This document shows, piece after piece, positions 5,926 to 6,019 of a stretch of 6,019 nt of DNA; position 1 is the stretch's first letter; each line of letters starts with the position of its first letter. A model generated the notes under the pieces. The model had not been told where the DNA came from. It did not search any database and saw only the letters and a list, made by a program, of their open reading frames with translations. Source of the DNA: SAR86 cluster bacterium (GTDB lineage Bacteria > Pseudomonadota > Gammaproteobacteria > Pseudomonadales > Azotimanducaceae). The stretch covers positions 1 to 6,019 of the forward strand of contig JABMOJ010000138.1 in assembly GCA_013204195.1 (NCBI GenBank). Reading direction: 5' to 3'. Both the position numbers and the translations under genes were made by a program.

Positions 5926-6019
5926 TCAGCTGAAAATAATCGATTCACGCTTGAACAGCCGTGCGGTGATAGCGCTGAAAACAAAACACAATAGCAAGAC
6001 CGCCAAGGGTGACAGGAAA
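5926..6019 (-). CDS. C-terminal end of a membrane protein, possibly an ABC-2-type permease
   Basis: The minus-strand frame entering from the right edge gives 30 residues before a TGA at 5926-5928. They form a strongly hydrophobic helix (LSPLAVLLLCFVFSAITA) followed by a positively charged tail RLFKRESIIFS. A last transmembrane helix ending in RLF-(K/R)-R-E is common at the end of ABC-2-type export permeases such as NatB-like proteins, but 30 residues are too few for a firm call. A terminator for this strand follows 50 bp on, supporting a real gene end. The other two minus frames here are less protein-like. Confidence 0.45.
   Translation of the reverse strand, partial: FLSPLAVLLLCFVFSAITARLFKRESIIFS

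Overview
The window looks like chromosomal DNA of a gammaproteobacterium, probably marine or aquatic. This rests on four things: a leucine-responsive regulator very close to the enterobacterial Lrp in length and motifs, an E. coli-type LexA operator, an imuA-imuB mutasome pair, and a bacterial selenocysteine gene with an E. coli-like SECIS hairpin. The genus cannot be named from the sequence alone.

Layout, left to right. (1) The minus strand from 416 to the left edge encodes the N-terminal 138 residues of alanine dehydrogenase (ald). (2) Divergent from it, with its own sigma70-like promoter, is lrp (541-1026, +). (3) Convergent with lrp, only 7 bp away, is a Cys-type sulfatase (1034-2560, -). 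Just upstream of it is a possible tiny membrane peptide. (4) A regulatory region of about 380 bp (2561-2940) holds a near-consensus LexA box over the -10 of a rightward promoter, then six tandem 13-bp palindromic repeats in the untranslated leader. (5) imuA (2941-3726) and imuB (3707-5275) follow and overlap by 20 bp. (6) At 5341-5808, 65 bp after imuB, lies a glutathione peroxidase gene with an in-frame TGA exactly at the catalytic selenocysteine position. An 18-nt SECIS-like hairpin with the apical core GCAGGTCTGC lies 14 nt after the TGA. Standard gene calling would truncate this gene to a start near 5479. (7) A minus-strand terminator and the last 30 codons of a membrane protein, possibly an ABC-2-type permease, enter from the right.

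How the genes fit together. Lrp next to ald is a classic regulator-target pair for alanine and leucine metabolism. imuA and imuB form an SOS-induced translesion synthesis module, but the usual partner dnaE2 does not follow imuB. Instead the selenoprotein peroxidase sits in that place on the same strand, with a good ribosome binding site and no clear promoter or terminator between. This suggests, as an inference, that a peroxide-detoxifying selenoenzyme may be co-transcribed with an SOS mutagenesis operon. The most notable items are the selenocysteine gpx and the unexplained palindromic repeat array between the LexA-controlled promoter and imuA.
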